Assembly (NCBI GenBank): GCA_945952355.1
Contig: CAMFIW010000129.1
Coordinates: 1-7,280, forward strand
Source of the DNA: an uncultured Phenylobacterium sp.
GTDB lineage: Bacteria > Pseudomonadota > Alphaproteobacteria > Caulobacterales > Caulobacteraceae
Direction of reading: 5' to 3'
Length of the DNA: 7,280 nucleotides
Made by a program: the position numbers and the translations under genes. Positions 1-6,315 of the stretch are shown piece after piece. Each line of letters begins with the position of its first letter. Position 1 is the stretch's first letter. Below the pieces are notes generated by a model, which did no database searches, had not been told where the DNA came from, and worked only from the letters and a program-made list of their open reading frames with translations.

Positions 1-1
1 C

Positions 2-832
2 CTCTCGCCGCCAGAGCAGCGCGCCCAAGGGTTCGGCCGGTTCTCCCCGACCTATGGGGCCGGCATGATCCTGGGGCCTGCGGTGGGTGGGCTGATCGGC
101 GCCGCGGACCCGAGGGCGCCGTTCTGGCTGGCGTCTGCCGTGGCCCTGGGCGGGGCGTTCTACGGCCTCTTCGTCCTGCCGGAATCCCTGCCGCGCGAAC
201 GTCGCGGGGAGGTCAGCTGGCGTGCGGCCATCCCGGTGACGTCCTACGGCCTGCTGTTGCGCGACAAGGCGCTGGCGGGGCTGGCCGGGACCTCGTTCCT
301 GATGCAGTTCGCCGCCCAGACGGCCAACAACATCTTCGTGCTCTACACCGCCTATCGCTATGGCTGGTCCACGCGGGACGTGGGCCTGCTGCTGATGTTC
401 TTCTCGGCCGGCAACATGCTGGTTCAGGCGGTGATCGCGCCCAGGCTGGCCACCACCATCGGGCCTTGGCGGACCATGTTCCTAGGGACGGCGCTGAGCG
501 CGGCGGGGCTGATCGCCGGCGGATCGTCGGCGACGGGGTTGGGGTTCTGCCTGGCCTCGGTGGCGCTCTGCCTCGGCAACATGTTCGGTGCGGCCTTGCA
601 GGCACTGTGCACAGCCGGCGTGGGGCCTGAAGAACAGGGGCGGCTGCAGGGCGCGCTGTCCAGCCAGGCGGCGATCGCGACCATGGCCGGGCCGCTGATC
701 TTCACCCAGGTCTATGCGTGGTCGGTCTCGACGCCGGGGGCGCCCGGCGGGCCGGGGTTGGCGCTGATCTGCGGCGGGGCGCTGATGGGGTGCGCGCTGC
801 TGATTGGCCTTTGGGCGCGGCGGGCGGCGTAG
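2..832 (+). CDS. TetA-like (TCR/Tet family) MFS transporter, 5'-truncated by window edge
   Basis: This is the C-terminal 276 residues of an inner-membrane major facilitator transporter, probably a proton-coupled drug or metabolite exporter. The frame is open from base 2, upstream of the first ATG at 65, and codes LSPPEQRAQGFGRF before that ATG, so 65 is internal and not a start. Aligned with the complete paralogue downstream, it begins at about residue 134 of that protein. Transmembrane segments 1-4 and the motif A loop are therefore outside the window, and the full protein would be about 410 residues. Visible family marks are the motif C-like MILGPAVGGLIG, the FVLPESL segment ending the first half, LYTAYRYGW, and the EQGRLQG loop near the C terminus, which resembles the RQGQLQG of classical TetA. 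The substrate cannot be read from sequence, and tetracycline should not be assumed. The gene ends in TAG with no convincing terminator. Confidence 0.9.
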   Translation, partial: LSPPEQRAQGFGRFSPTYGAGMILGPAVGGLIGAADPRAPFWLASAVALGGAFYGLFVLPESLPRERRGEVSWRAAIPVTSYGLLLRDKALAGLAGTSFLMQFAAQTANNIFVLYTAYRYGWSTRDVGLLLMFFSAGNMLVQAVIAPRLATTIGPWRTMFLGTALSAAGLIAGGSSATGLGFCLASVALCLGNMFGAALQALCTAGVGPEEQGRLQGALSSQAAIATMAGPLIFTQVYAWSVSTPGAPGGPGLALICGGALMGCALLIGLWARRAA

Positions 833-848
833 GACCGCCTTCGGCGGG

Positions 849-951
849 ACCACGAACCACACGAACCCACACGAACGGGGTCGTGCTGGTGAGGCCGTGA
901 CGGCTCGGCCGTCGTGAAGGCTGGCCACGGAAAACACGGACGGACACGGAC
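849..951 (+). repeat. Outer left arm of the palindrome
   Basis: This module starts with a triad containing ACGAAC at 852, 861 and 871. A spacer of about 45 bases carries CGGCTCGGCCGTCGTGAAG at 901-919, and a second triad has ACGGA at 927, 936 and 946. Its reverse complement matches 1158-1259 with near-identical ends and a more diverged spacer. Confidence 0.8.
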
Positions 952-955
952 AAGA

Positions 956-1029
956 GCGCGCGAAGCGCGCCGTCATTCGATCCGCTGAGCTTCAGGCAAG
1001 CTGTTCGTGCTTTCCGTGTTTTTCGTGGT
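956..1029 (+). repeat. Inner left arm of the palindrome
   Basis: This module begins with GCGCGCGAAGCGCGC (956-970), itself nearly self-complementary. After a non-conserved spacer, a reversed triad at 1003-1029 has the form TTCGTG..TTCCGTG..TTTCGTGGT. The 33 bases between the two conserved blocks compare with 31 in the partner module. Confidence 0.75.
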
Positions 1030-1072
1030 CCGACTTGCGGCCTCGATGTGTCGGAAGCGCCCGAAGATTCCA

Positions 1073-1143
1073 ACCACGAAAAACACGAAAAGCACGAACG
1101 GGGTTCGGAGAGGCCGGGGTTCGTTTTGATCGCGCTTCGCGCG
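1073..1143 (-). repeat. Inner right arm of the palindrome
   Basis: A forward triad at 1073-1099 has ACGAA at 1076, 1085 and 1094, an exact 9-base period. It is followed by a divergent spacer and CGCGCTTCGCGCG at 1131-1143, the reverse complement of 957-969. The triad differs from its partner at 1003-1029 by a single base (1014 against 1088). A loop of only 43 bases (1030-1072) separates these two inner arms, so this is the most stable part of any cruciform or RNA hairpin here. Confidence 0.75.
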
Positions 1144-1157
1144 GAACGCCGCTGAAC

Positions 1158-1259
1158 CGTCCGTGCTTTTCGTGTTTTCCGTGGTTGATCTTCACGATGG
1201 TCGAGCCGTGCTGATCTCGCCGGCCGAGCCCGTTCGTGTGGGTTCGTGTGGTTCGTGGT
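1158..1259 (-). repeat. Outer right arm of the palindrome
   Basis: A reversed triad at 1158-1184 is followed by a spacer containing CTTCACGATGGTCGAGCCG (1190-1208) and a reversed triad at 1229-1259. The last 31 bases are an exact reverse complement of 849-879. An open frame through this arm from 1130 continues into the next transporter's frame. It is read here as repeat sequence, not as an N-terminal extension of that protein. Confidence 0.8.
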
Positions 1260-1299
1260 TCCGGTTCTACCGGGCCTTGCGTTCGGGCGCGGAATCCCG

Positions 1300-1416
1300 G
1301 AGGCTGGCTTGGCTATGGCAGGGATCGAAAAGACGAGGAACTGACGCCGCCGCCGGGGCCGAGGCCTCCGCGCGCAGGCGTCGCCACAGCCAGCCTCTTC
1401 GGGCTGGCCTCGTCTT
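1300..1416 (+). promoter_or_regulatory. Possible structured leader (three-way-junction-like fold) upstream of the second MFS gene
   Basis: No gene is seen in 1264-1450. Within it, AAGACGAGG (1330-1338) pairs perfectly with CCTCGTCTT (1408-1416). That closing stem encloses two arms: GACGCC (1343-1348) with GGCGTC (1377-1382), extended by CGGGG/CCTCCG at 1354-1358 and 1366-1370, and CCAGCC (1390-1395) with GGCTGG (1402-1407) around a six-base UCUUCG loop. A second copy of GGCTGGC upstream (1302-1308, within a 10-base match of 1300-1309 to 1388-1397) could compete for the same bases. The fold ends 34 bases before the likely ATG at 1451. I do not recognise a known riboswitch class, and at this GC content short stems arise easily. 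The opposite strand would give a similar fold followed by TTTT, so the strand is uncertain. Confidence 0.25.
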
Positions 1417-1450
1417 CATGCCGGTGCGACCGGCCATTCCCGAGCCTTCC

Positions 1451-2674
1451 ATGTCCATTTCCCTGCGCGCCGCCCACGGGCCTTCCCGCGCAAGCCTCGC
1501 CTTCATCGCGGTGACCGTCGCCCTCGACGTCGCCTCGCAATCGATGATCTTCCCGATCCTGCCCCGCCTGGTGGAGCAGTTGGCCGACCATGACAGCGCG
1601 TCCGGCGCGCGGTGGGTGGGCTGGCTGGAGGCGTCCTGGGCGCTGACCCAGTTCTTCGCCGCCCCGTTCCTGGGCCTGTTGTCCGACCGCTATGGGCGGC
1701 GGCCGGTGATCCTGATCTCGCTGTTCGGGCTGGTGATCGACCTGGTGATCACCGCCATCGCGCCGGACCTCTGGTGGCTGCTCGCGGCGCGGGCGGTCTG
1801 CGGCCTGACCACGGCGACGCCCGCGGCGGCCAGCGCCTATGTGGCCGACGTGACCCCGCCGGAGGCCCGGGCTGGAACCTTCGGCCTGCTGAACGCCGCG
1901 GCCTGGAGCGGCATCATCATCGGCCCGGCGATCGGCGGCCTAGCGGGCGGGCACGATCCGCGGCTGCCGTTCTGGATCGCGGCGGGCGTGACGCTGCTGA
2001 ACGCAATCTACGGCCTGTTCGTGCTGCCGGAATCGCTGAAGCCGGAGAACCGCACGCCGCGGATCGACTGGTCGAAGGCCAATCCGGTCGGCGCGGTGGG
2101 GCTGCTGGTGGCGCGGCCGGGCCTGCTGCCGCTGGCCGGGGTGTTCCAACTTCTGTGGTTCGCCCTGCACGCCATGAACGCGGTGATGGTGCTCTACACC
2201 CTGCATCGATACGGTTGGGACCCGATCGCCTTCGGCGTGTTCTGCAGCGTCGCGGCGGTGGGCAACATCTTCGTCCAGAGCTGGCTGGCGGGGCGCGTGA
2301 CCAGGCGGTTCGGCGACCGGCCGGTGCTGATCGCGGGGCTGGTGTTCCAGGTGCTGGGCTTCGCGGCCAGCGGCCTCGCGCCGACCGCGGCGCTCTATTG
2401 CGCGGCCTATGGGCTGGTGACGCTGGGCAACCTGGCGGGGCCGGCCCTGCAGGCCCTGATGACCGCCACCGTGGGCGAGGATGAGCAGGGACGGCTGCAG
2501 GGCGCCTGCGGAGCGATGACCTCGGTGGCGACCTTCGTGGCGCCGGTGCTGTTCACCCAGATCTTCGCCCAGACGCTCGGCATGGGAACCGGGTGGCTGG
2601 GGGCGACGCTCCTGATCGGCGCGGGGTTGACGGCGCTCGGCCTGCCGCTGGCGACGAGAGCGCGGCGGGGCTGA
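1451..2674 (+). CDS. TetA-like (TCR/Tet family) MFS transporter, complete
   Basis: This is a 407-residue inner-membrane major facilitator transporter with 12 expected membrane segments, probably a proton antiporter exporting an unknown compound. Segment 1 holds VALDVASQSMIFPILP (Asp26), like the LDAMGIGLIMPVLP region of TetA. Motif A is GLLSDRYGRRP (75-85). The motif C-like GIIIGPAIGGLAG lies at 154-166 and FVLPESL at 190-196. The C-terminal half has ALQALMTATVG followed by EQGRLQG, close to the corresponding stretch of classical TetA. The start at 1451 fits family length, since the protein then begins a short distance before segment 1. An in-frame ATG at 1418 is possible, and the frame stays open to a GTG at 1163, but that part lies in the repeat. 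Neither ATG has a clear Shine-Dalgarno, so the start is the weak point. It is clearly paralogous to the upstream truncated transporter. Tetracycline resistance cannot be inferred. Confidence 0.9.
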   Translation: MSISLRAAHGPSRASLAFIAVTVALDVASQSMIFPILPRLVEQLADHDSASGARWVGWLEASWALTQFFAAPFLGLLSDRYGRRPVILISLFGLVIDLVITAIAPDLWWLLAARAVCGLTTATPAAASAYVADVTPPEARAGTFGLLNAAAWSGIIIGPAIGGLAGGHDPRLPFWIAAGVTLLNAIYGLFVLPESLKPENRTPRIDWSKANPVGAVGLLVARPGLLPLAGVFQLLWFALHAMNAVMVLYTLHRYGWDPIAFGVFCSVAAVGNIFVQSWLAGRVTRRFGDRPVLIAGLVFQVLGFAASGLAPTAALYCAAYGLVTLGNLAGPALQALMTATVGEDEQGRLQGACGAMTSVATFVAPVLFTQIFAQTLGMGTGWLGATLLIGAGLTALGLPLATRARRG

Positions 2675-2739
2675 AGCTTCGCCATCTTTGCGCCTGAAAA
2701 CTCGGCAGATTCGCCGGCCTGTCTGAATTCGGAGACTCC

Positions 2740-4170
2740 ATGCGCGCCCACCGCGTCCTCGTGATCCCGGCCCTGGCCCTGCTGGCCGCCTGCACCGATC
2801 CTGCCGCCCGCTCGAACGCCCAGACCGCAGGCCCGCCGCCGCCGCTCGCCCAGCCCACCCGCGCCGCGCCGGGCGACGGGCTCACGATGAAGTCATCGTT
2901 CGCGCCGGTGGTGAAGAAGGCCGCGCCGGCGGTGGTGAACATCTCGTCCAAGCGGCTGGTGCGCCAGCAGGCGGACCCGTTCTGGGAGATGTTCGGCCTG
3001 GGCGCGCCGCGCGACCGGGTGGAGGGCTCGCTGGGCTCGGGCGTGATCGTCCGCTCCGACGGGATCATCGTGACCAACAACCACGTCATCGAGGGCGGCC
3101 AGGAGATCACCGTGGCGCTCGCCGACCGGCGCGAATTCCCGGCCAAGGTGCTGCTGGCCGATCCGAGGGTCGACCTGGCGGTGCTGAAGATCGACGCGGG
3201 CGCCGAGCGCCTGCCGACGCTCGCCATCGACGACACAGGCGAGGCACAGGTCGGCGATCTGGTGCTGGCCATCGGCGATCCCTTCGGCGTCGGCCAGACG
3301 GTGACCAACGGGATCATTTCGGCGCTGAACCGGACGGCCGACCCGAACGGGGAGGCGGCGACCGCCTATATCCAGACCGACGCGGCGATCAATCCCGGCA
3401 ACAGCGGCGGCGCCCTGGTCGACATGGACGGCGACCTGATCGGGGTGAACAGCTTCATTCTCTCGCGCTCGGGCACCTCGTCGGGCGTCGGCTTCGCGGT
3501 GCCGGCGGCGATGGTCAAGCGGATCGTCGAGACGGCGGCGGGAGGCGGCCATGCCTTGGTGCGGCCCTGGCTGGGCGCCCATACCCAGGCGGTGACCGGC
3601 GAGATCGCGCGCAGCCTGGGCCTTTCCACCCCGACCGGGGCGCTGGTGGCGGACCTCTGGCCGGGCGGCCCGGCGCAGCGTGCGGGTCTGAGGCAGGGCG
3701 ACGTGATCCTGTCGATCGACGGCAAGCCTGTGGTGGACGCCTCGGCGGTGTCCTACGCGGTGGCGGCGGCGCGGCCCGGCGACAGCCTGAGGGTGGGCAT
3801 CCGCCGTGGCGGCGCCGAACAGACCCTGACGGTGCGCGCCGAGGCGCCGCCCGCCACCCCTCCGCGGGACGAGCAGGCGATGAGCGGTCGCAACCCGTTC
3901 GACGGGGCGACGGTGGTGAACCTGTCGCCGGCGGTGGCCGACGAATTGGGCATCGATCCGTTCGCGGGCAAGGGCGTGATGGTGCTGAAGATCCAGCGCG
4001 GCTTCGCCCTGAACGCCGGACTGCGTCCGGGCGACCTGATCAGGCGGGTGAACGGACGCGACATCGGAACCGTCGCCGACCTACGCGCCGCCGTCTCCGG
4101 CCAGGGCGGGCAGTGGCAGGTGACCATCGTGCGCGGCGGCCAGGAGATCACCGGCAACTTCCGGACCTAG
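2740..4170 (+). CDS. degP: Do/HtrA-family serine endopeptidase (DegP/DegQ type), predicted lipoprotein
   Basis: This envelope protease/chaperone degrades or refolds misfolded periplasmic proteins. GGAG at 2731-2734, five bases before the ATG, supports the start and gives 476 residues, normal for a two-PDZ Do protease. The N terminus has a basic start and a hydrophobic stretch ending in the lipobox LLAAC (Cys18), followed by a Pro/Ala-rich linker to about residue 45, so export and lipid anchoring are predicted. The trypsin-like domain (about 50-265) has the full catalytic triad: His115 in TNNHVIEGG, Asp145 in DPRVDLAVLK and Ser222 in NPGNSGGAL. PDZ1 starts at RPWLG (275) and runs to about 368. 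PDZ2 (about 385-474) contains a second AGLRPGDLI motif. The loop between DPFWEMFG and the GSGVIV strand is short, more like DegQ than E. coli DegP. The following rarA gene starts 23 bases after the stop, so co-transcription is likely. The exact symbol (degP, degQ or mucD) is uncertain. Confidence 0.93.
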   Translation: MRAHRVLVIPALALLAACTDPAARSNAQTAGPPPPLAQPTRAAPGDGLTMKSSFAPVVKKAAPAVVNISSKRLVRQQADPFWEMFGLGAPRDRVEGSLGSGVIVRSDGIIVTNNHVIEGGQEITVALADRREFPAKVLLADPRVDLAVLKIDAGAERLPTLAIDDTGEAQVGDLVLAIGDPFGVGQTVTNGIISALNRTADPNGEAATAYIQTDAAINPGNSGGALVDMDGDLIGVNSFILSRSGTSSGVGFAVPAAMVKRIVETAAGGGHALVRPWLGAHTQAVTGEIARSLGLSTPTGALVADLWPGGPAQRAGLRQGDVILSIDGKPVVDASAVSYAVAAARPGDSLRVGIRRGGAEQTLTVRAEAPPATPPRDEQAMSGRNPFDGATVVNLSPAVADELGIDPFAGKGVMVLKIQRGFALNAGLRPGDLIRRVNGRDIGTVADLRAAVSGQGGQWQVTIVRGGQEITGNFRT

Positions 4171-4193
4171 GGCGAAGCCTGCTAGGTTCGGCC

Positions 4194-5498
4194 ATGGCCG
4201 ATCTGTTCGAAGCCGCGGGGCTGACGCCGCATGCGCCGTCGCCGCTCGCCGACCGCCTGCGTCCGCAGAGCCTGGACGAGGTGGTGGGGCAGGACCACCT
4301 GCTGGGTCCCGAGGGGCCGATCGGGCGGATGGCGCAGGCCAGGCGGCTGGCCTCGATGATCCTCTGGGGCCCGCCGGGCACCGGTAAGACCACGATCGCG
4401 CGGCTGCTGGCCAAGGCGGCGGGTTACGAGTTCCAGCAGCTGTCGGCGGTGTTCTCCGGCGTCGCGGACCTGAAAAAGGCCTTCGAGCAGGCGCGGATGC
4501 GGCGGAGCGCGGGCCAGTCGACCCTGCTGTTCGTCGACGAGATCCACAGGTTCAACCGCGCCCAGCAGGACGGCTTCCTGCCCTTCGTGGAGGAGGGGAT
4601 CGTCACCCTGGTGGGGGCGACCACCGAGAACCCGTCGTTCGAGCTGAACGGCGCCTTGCTGTCGCGCTGCCAGGTGTTCGTGCTGAAGCGGCTGGACGAC
4701 GAGGCGCTGGGCGCCTTGCTGGCCAAGGCCGAGGCGCACGAGGGCCGCGAACTGCCGCTGACGGCGGAGGCGAAGGACGCGCTGACAGCGTTGGCGGACG
4801 GCGACGGCCGCTACCTGCTGACCCTGGCGGAGACCCTGTTCAACATCGGCTCGGCGACGCCGCTGGACACCAAGGACCTGGGCCAGGTGCTGCAGAAGCG
4901 GAGCCCGGCCTACGACAAGGACCGGGAGGGGCACTACAACCTCATCTCCGCCCTGCACAAGTCGATCCGCGGCTCGGACCCGGACGCGGCGCTCTACTGG
5001 CTGGCGCGGATGCTGGACGGCGGCGAGGACCCGCTGTTCATCGCCAGGCGGCTGATCCGGGCGGCGGCGGAGGACATCGGCGAGGCCGATCCGATGGCGC
5101 TCGTGCTCGCGAATGCGGCCAAGGACACCTACGACTTCCTGGGCTCGCCGGAGGGCGAGATCGCGCTCGCCCAACTGACCGTGCACCTGGCCGCCGCACC
5201 CAAGTCGAACGCGGTCTACAAGGCCTTCGGGGCGGCGATGAAGGCAGCGCGGGAGACCGGCTCGCTGATGCCGCCGGCCCATATCCTGAACGCGCCGACC
5301 CGGCTGATGAAGGACCTCGGCTACGGCAAGGGCTACAGCTACGACCCCGACGCCCAGGGCGGCTTTTCGGGCCAGAACTACTTCCCCGACGGGATGGAGC
5401 GGCGGAAGTTCTACGATCCGAAGGGCGATGGCGCCGAGGCGCGGATCAAGGAGCGGCTGGACCGCTGGGCGCAGATGCGCGCGGAGCGAGGCGGGTGA
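4194..5498 (+). CDS. rarA: Replication-associated recombination protein A (RarA/MgsA AAA+ ATPase)
   Basis: RarA is a cytoplasmic clamp-loader-like AAA+ ATPase acting at stalled replication forks (bacterial relative of Mgs1/WRNIP1). The ATG at 4194 gives 434 residues, close to E. coli RarA, and begins MADLFEAAG with the family's RLRPQSLDEVVGQDHLLG at 21-38. An AGG at 4184-4186 lies seven bases upstream. An in-frame extension back to 4113 would overlap degP and is not needed. Walker A is GPPGTGKTT (59-67), Walker B is LLFVDEIHRFNR (111-122, Asp115 and Glu116), sensor 1 is GATTENPSF (141-149), and the arginine finger is probably Arg158 in LLSRCQ. The C-terminal tetramerisation region has the diagnostic YDKDREGHYNLISALHKS and GSDPDAALYWLARML, and further on PKSNAVYKA. 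All ATPase residues are present. The stop codon overlaps the GTG of the next gene, implying translational coupling. Confidence 0.96.
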   Translation: MADLFEAAGLTPHAPSPLADRLRPQSLDEVVGQDHLLGPEGPIGRMAQARRLASMILWGPPGTGKTTIARLLAKAAGYEFQQLSAVFSGVADLKKAFEQARMRRSAGQSTLLFVDEIHRFNRAQQDGFLPFVEEGIVTLVGATTENPSFELNGALLSRCQVFVLKRLDDEALGALLAKAEAHEGRELPLTAEAKDALTALADGDGRYLLTLAETLFNIGSATPLDTKDLGQVLQKRSPAYDKDREGHYNLISALHKSIRGSDPDAALYWLARMLDGGEDPLFIARRLIRAAAEDIGEADPMALVLANAAKDTYDFLGSPEGEIALAQLTVHLAAAPKSNAVYKAFGAAMKAARETGSLMPPAHILNAPTRLMKDLGYGKGYSYDPDAQGGFSGQNYFPDGMERRKFYDPKGDGAEARIKERLDRWAQMRAERGG

Positions 5499-6283
5499 AG
5501 ACGGCGAAAGCCGGCAGGCCGCCGGCGCAGCTCTCGGCCGAAGAGATCGCCTTCGTCAAAGGCCTGGTGATCTACGAGGACGCGGCGATCCTGGCGCTGA
5601 ACAAGCCGCCGGGCCTGTCGAGCCAGGGCGGGCGGGGCCAGGTGCATACGCTGGACGAGCTGGTCTGGGCCTTCGCCAAGCCGGGCAAGGCGCGGCCGCG
5701 GCTGATCCACCGGCTGGACCGCGACACCTCGGGCGTGATCCTGACCGCCAAGACCCAGCCGGCCGCAAGTTTCCTCGGCAAGGCCATGATGGGGAAGAAG
5801 TTTTCCAAGACCTACCAGGCCATCGTGACGCCCGGCGCGCCGGAGCCGAAGGGCGGCGAGATCACCGCCAGCCTGCGCCGGGTGGAGGAGGGGCGCGAGG
5901 CCTATATGCGGGTCTGCCCGGACGACCATCCGGACGCCGAGCGCGCGCTGTCGCGGTATCGGACGCTGAAGGCGGGCGAGGGGGCGGCGCTGATGGAGCT
6001 GTCGCCGCAGACCGGGCGGATGCATCAGCTGCGGGTTCATCTGGCCTCGATCGGGCGGCCGATCGCTGGCGACGCGCGCTATGGCGGGGCGCTGATGGTG
6101 GGCGGCGAGCCCGTGCCGCGCCTGATGCTGCACGCCGGCGCGCTCAGCTTCCCGCACCCGGACGGCGGGACGAAGCGGATCGAGGCGCCGGTCCCTGACG
6201 ACATGGCGGGCCTGATCGGCAAGCTTGGCCTGGGCTGGCGGAACGCGCGCCCGTCAGGCGCCGTTCATATCGCAAGAGGTTGA
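5495..6283 (+). CDS. RluA-family 23S rRNA-type pseudouridine synthase without an S4 domain
   Basis: The product isomerises specific uridines in RNA (probably rRNA or tRNA) to pseudouridine in the cytoplasm. The GTG start overlaps the rarA stop as GTGA, with GGAG at 5483-5486 and GAGG at 5488-5491 upstream. The 262-residue protein opens with a short basic tail and LVIYEDAAILALNKPPGLSSQGG (motif I, about 24-46). The catalytic motif is RLIHRLDRDTSGVIL (69-83), with Asp75 the expected nucleophile by analogy with the HRLD aspartate of RluA and RluD. Then come KTYQAIV (105-111) and the RNA/uracil-binding block TGRMHQLRVH (173-182) followed by GRPIAGDARYGG. There is no N-terminal S4 RNA-binding domain, as in RluA itself rather than RluC/RluD. 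The modified position cannot be assigned from sequence. It is one of two RluA-family synthases in this cluster. Confidence 0.92.
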   Translation: MKTAKAGRPPAQLSAEEIAFVKGLVIYEDAAILALNKPPGLSSQGGRGQVHTLDELVWAFAKPGKARPRLIHRLDRDTSGVILTAKTQPAASFLGKAMMGKKFSKTYQAIVTPGAPEPKGGEITASLRRVEEGREAYMRVCPDDHPDAERALSRYRTLKAGEGAALMELSPQTGRMHQLRVHLASIGRPIAGDARYGGALMVGGEPVPRLMLHAGALSFPHPDGGTKRIEAPVPDDMAGLIGKLGLGWRNARPSGAVHIARG

Positions 6284-6315
6284 ATGGCCATGGCTTTCGC
6301 GCCGGAGCCTGAGAG

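Larger units (their letters stand above)
845..1263. repeat. Composite nested inverted repeat (large palindrome) of CACGAA-type triads
   Basis: About 420 bases between the two transporter genes form a multi-part inverted repeat. Four pairs of complementary blocks share nearly one axis: 849-879 with 1229-1259 (31 of 31 bases), 901-919 with 1190-1208 (17 of 19), 925-938 with 1171-1184 (14 of 14), 957-969 with 1131-1143 (13 of 13). An inner pair, 1003-1029 with 1073-1099, matches 26 of 27. Pair centres fall between 1050 and 1054.5, so the whole element is a palindrome with small indels. Six CACGAA/CACGGA triads occur in it, in the order forward, forward, reverse, forward, reverse, reverse. As I recall, intergenic triads of this kind are scattered through many proteobacterial genomes and cause spurious HEKHEKH-type gene calls. 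No transposase and no flanking target duplication were seen. Confidence 0.85.

Noticed and set aside
835..847. CCGCC-TTC-GGCGG hairpin as terminator of the first transporter
   Set aside because: The stem has only 5 pairs and no T-tract follows. It merges into the edge of the palindrome.
482..1195. Minus-strand reading frames across the gap (482-976, 702-1073, 992-1195)
   Set aside because: They run through the antisense of the first transporter and the triad repeats, are Arg/Pro-rich or HEK-repetitive, and resemble no family I know.
845..1263. CRISPR array or tandem-repeat locus
   Set aside because: The repeated units alternate in orientation and share an axis of symmetry. Spacers are not uniform, and no cas gene is present.
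845..1263. Classical insertion sequence or MITE with target duplication
   Set aside because: There is a 31-base terminal inverted repeat, but no transposase and no matching direct repeat in the bases just outside 845 and 1263, so mobility is only a hypothesis.
1163..1450. N-terminal extension of the second transporter from the GTG at 1163
   Set aside because: The extension would be encoded by the repeat arm and low-complexity sequence. The ATG at 1451 already gives normal family length with segment 1 close to the N terminus.
2696..2726. Extracytoplasmic-sigma promoter (AACT ... TCTGA) for degP
   Set aside because: The spacing is about 18 bases instead of 15-16, the -35 match is poor, and transcription would begin inside the Shine-Dalgarno at 2731-2734.
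4182..5282. Long minus-strand frame opposite rarA (366 codons)
   Set aside because: It is antisense to a gene with all AAA+ motifs intact. Its translation is compositionally biased (Arg, Gln, Leu) as expected for shadows in high-GC DNA.
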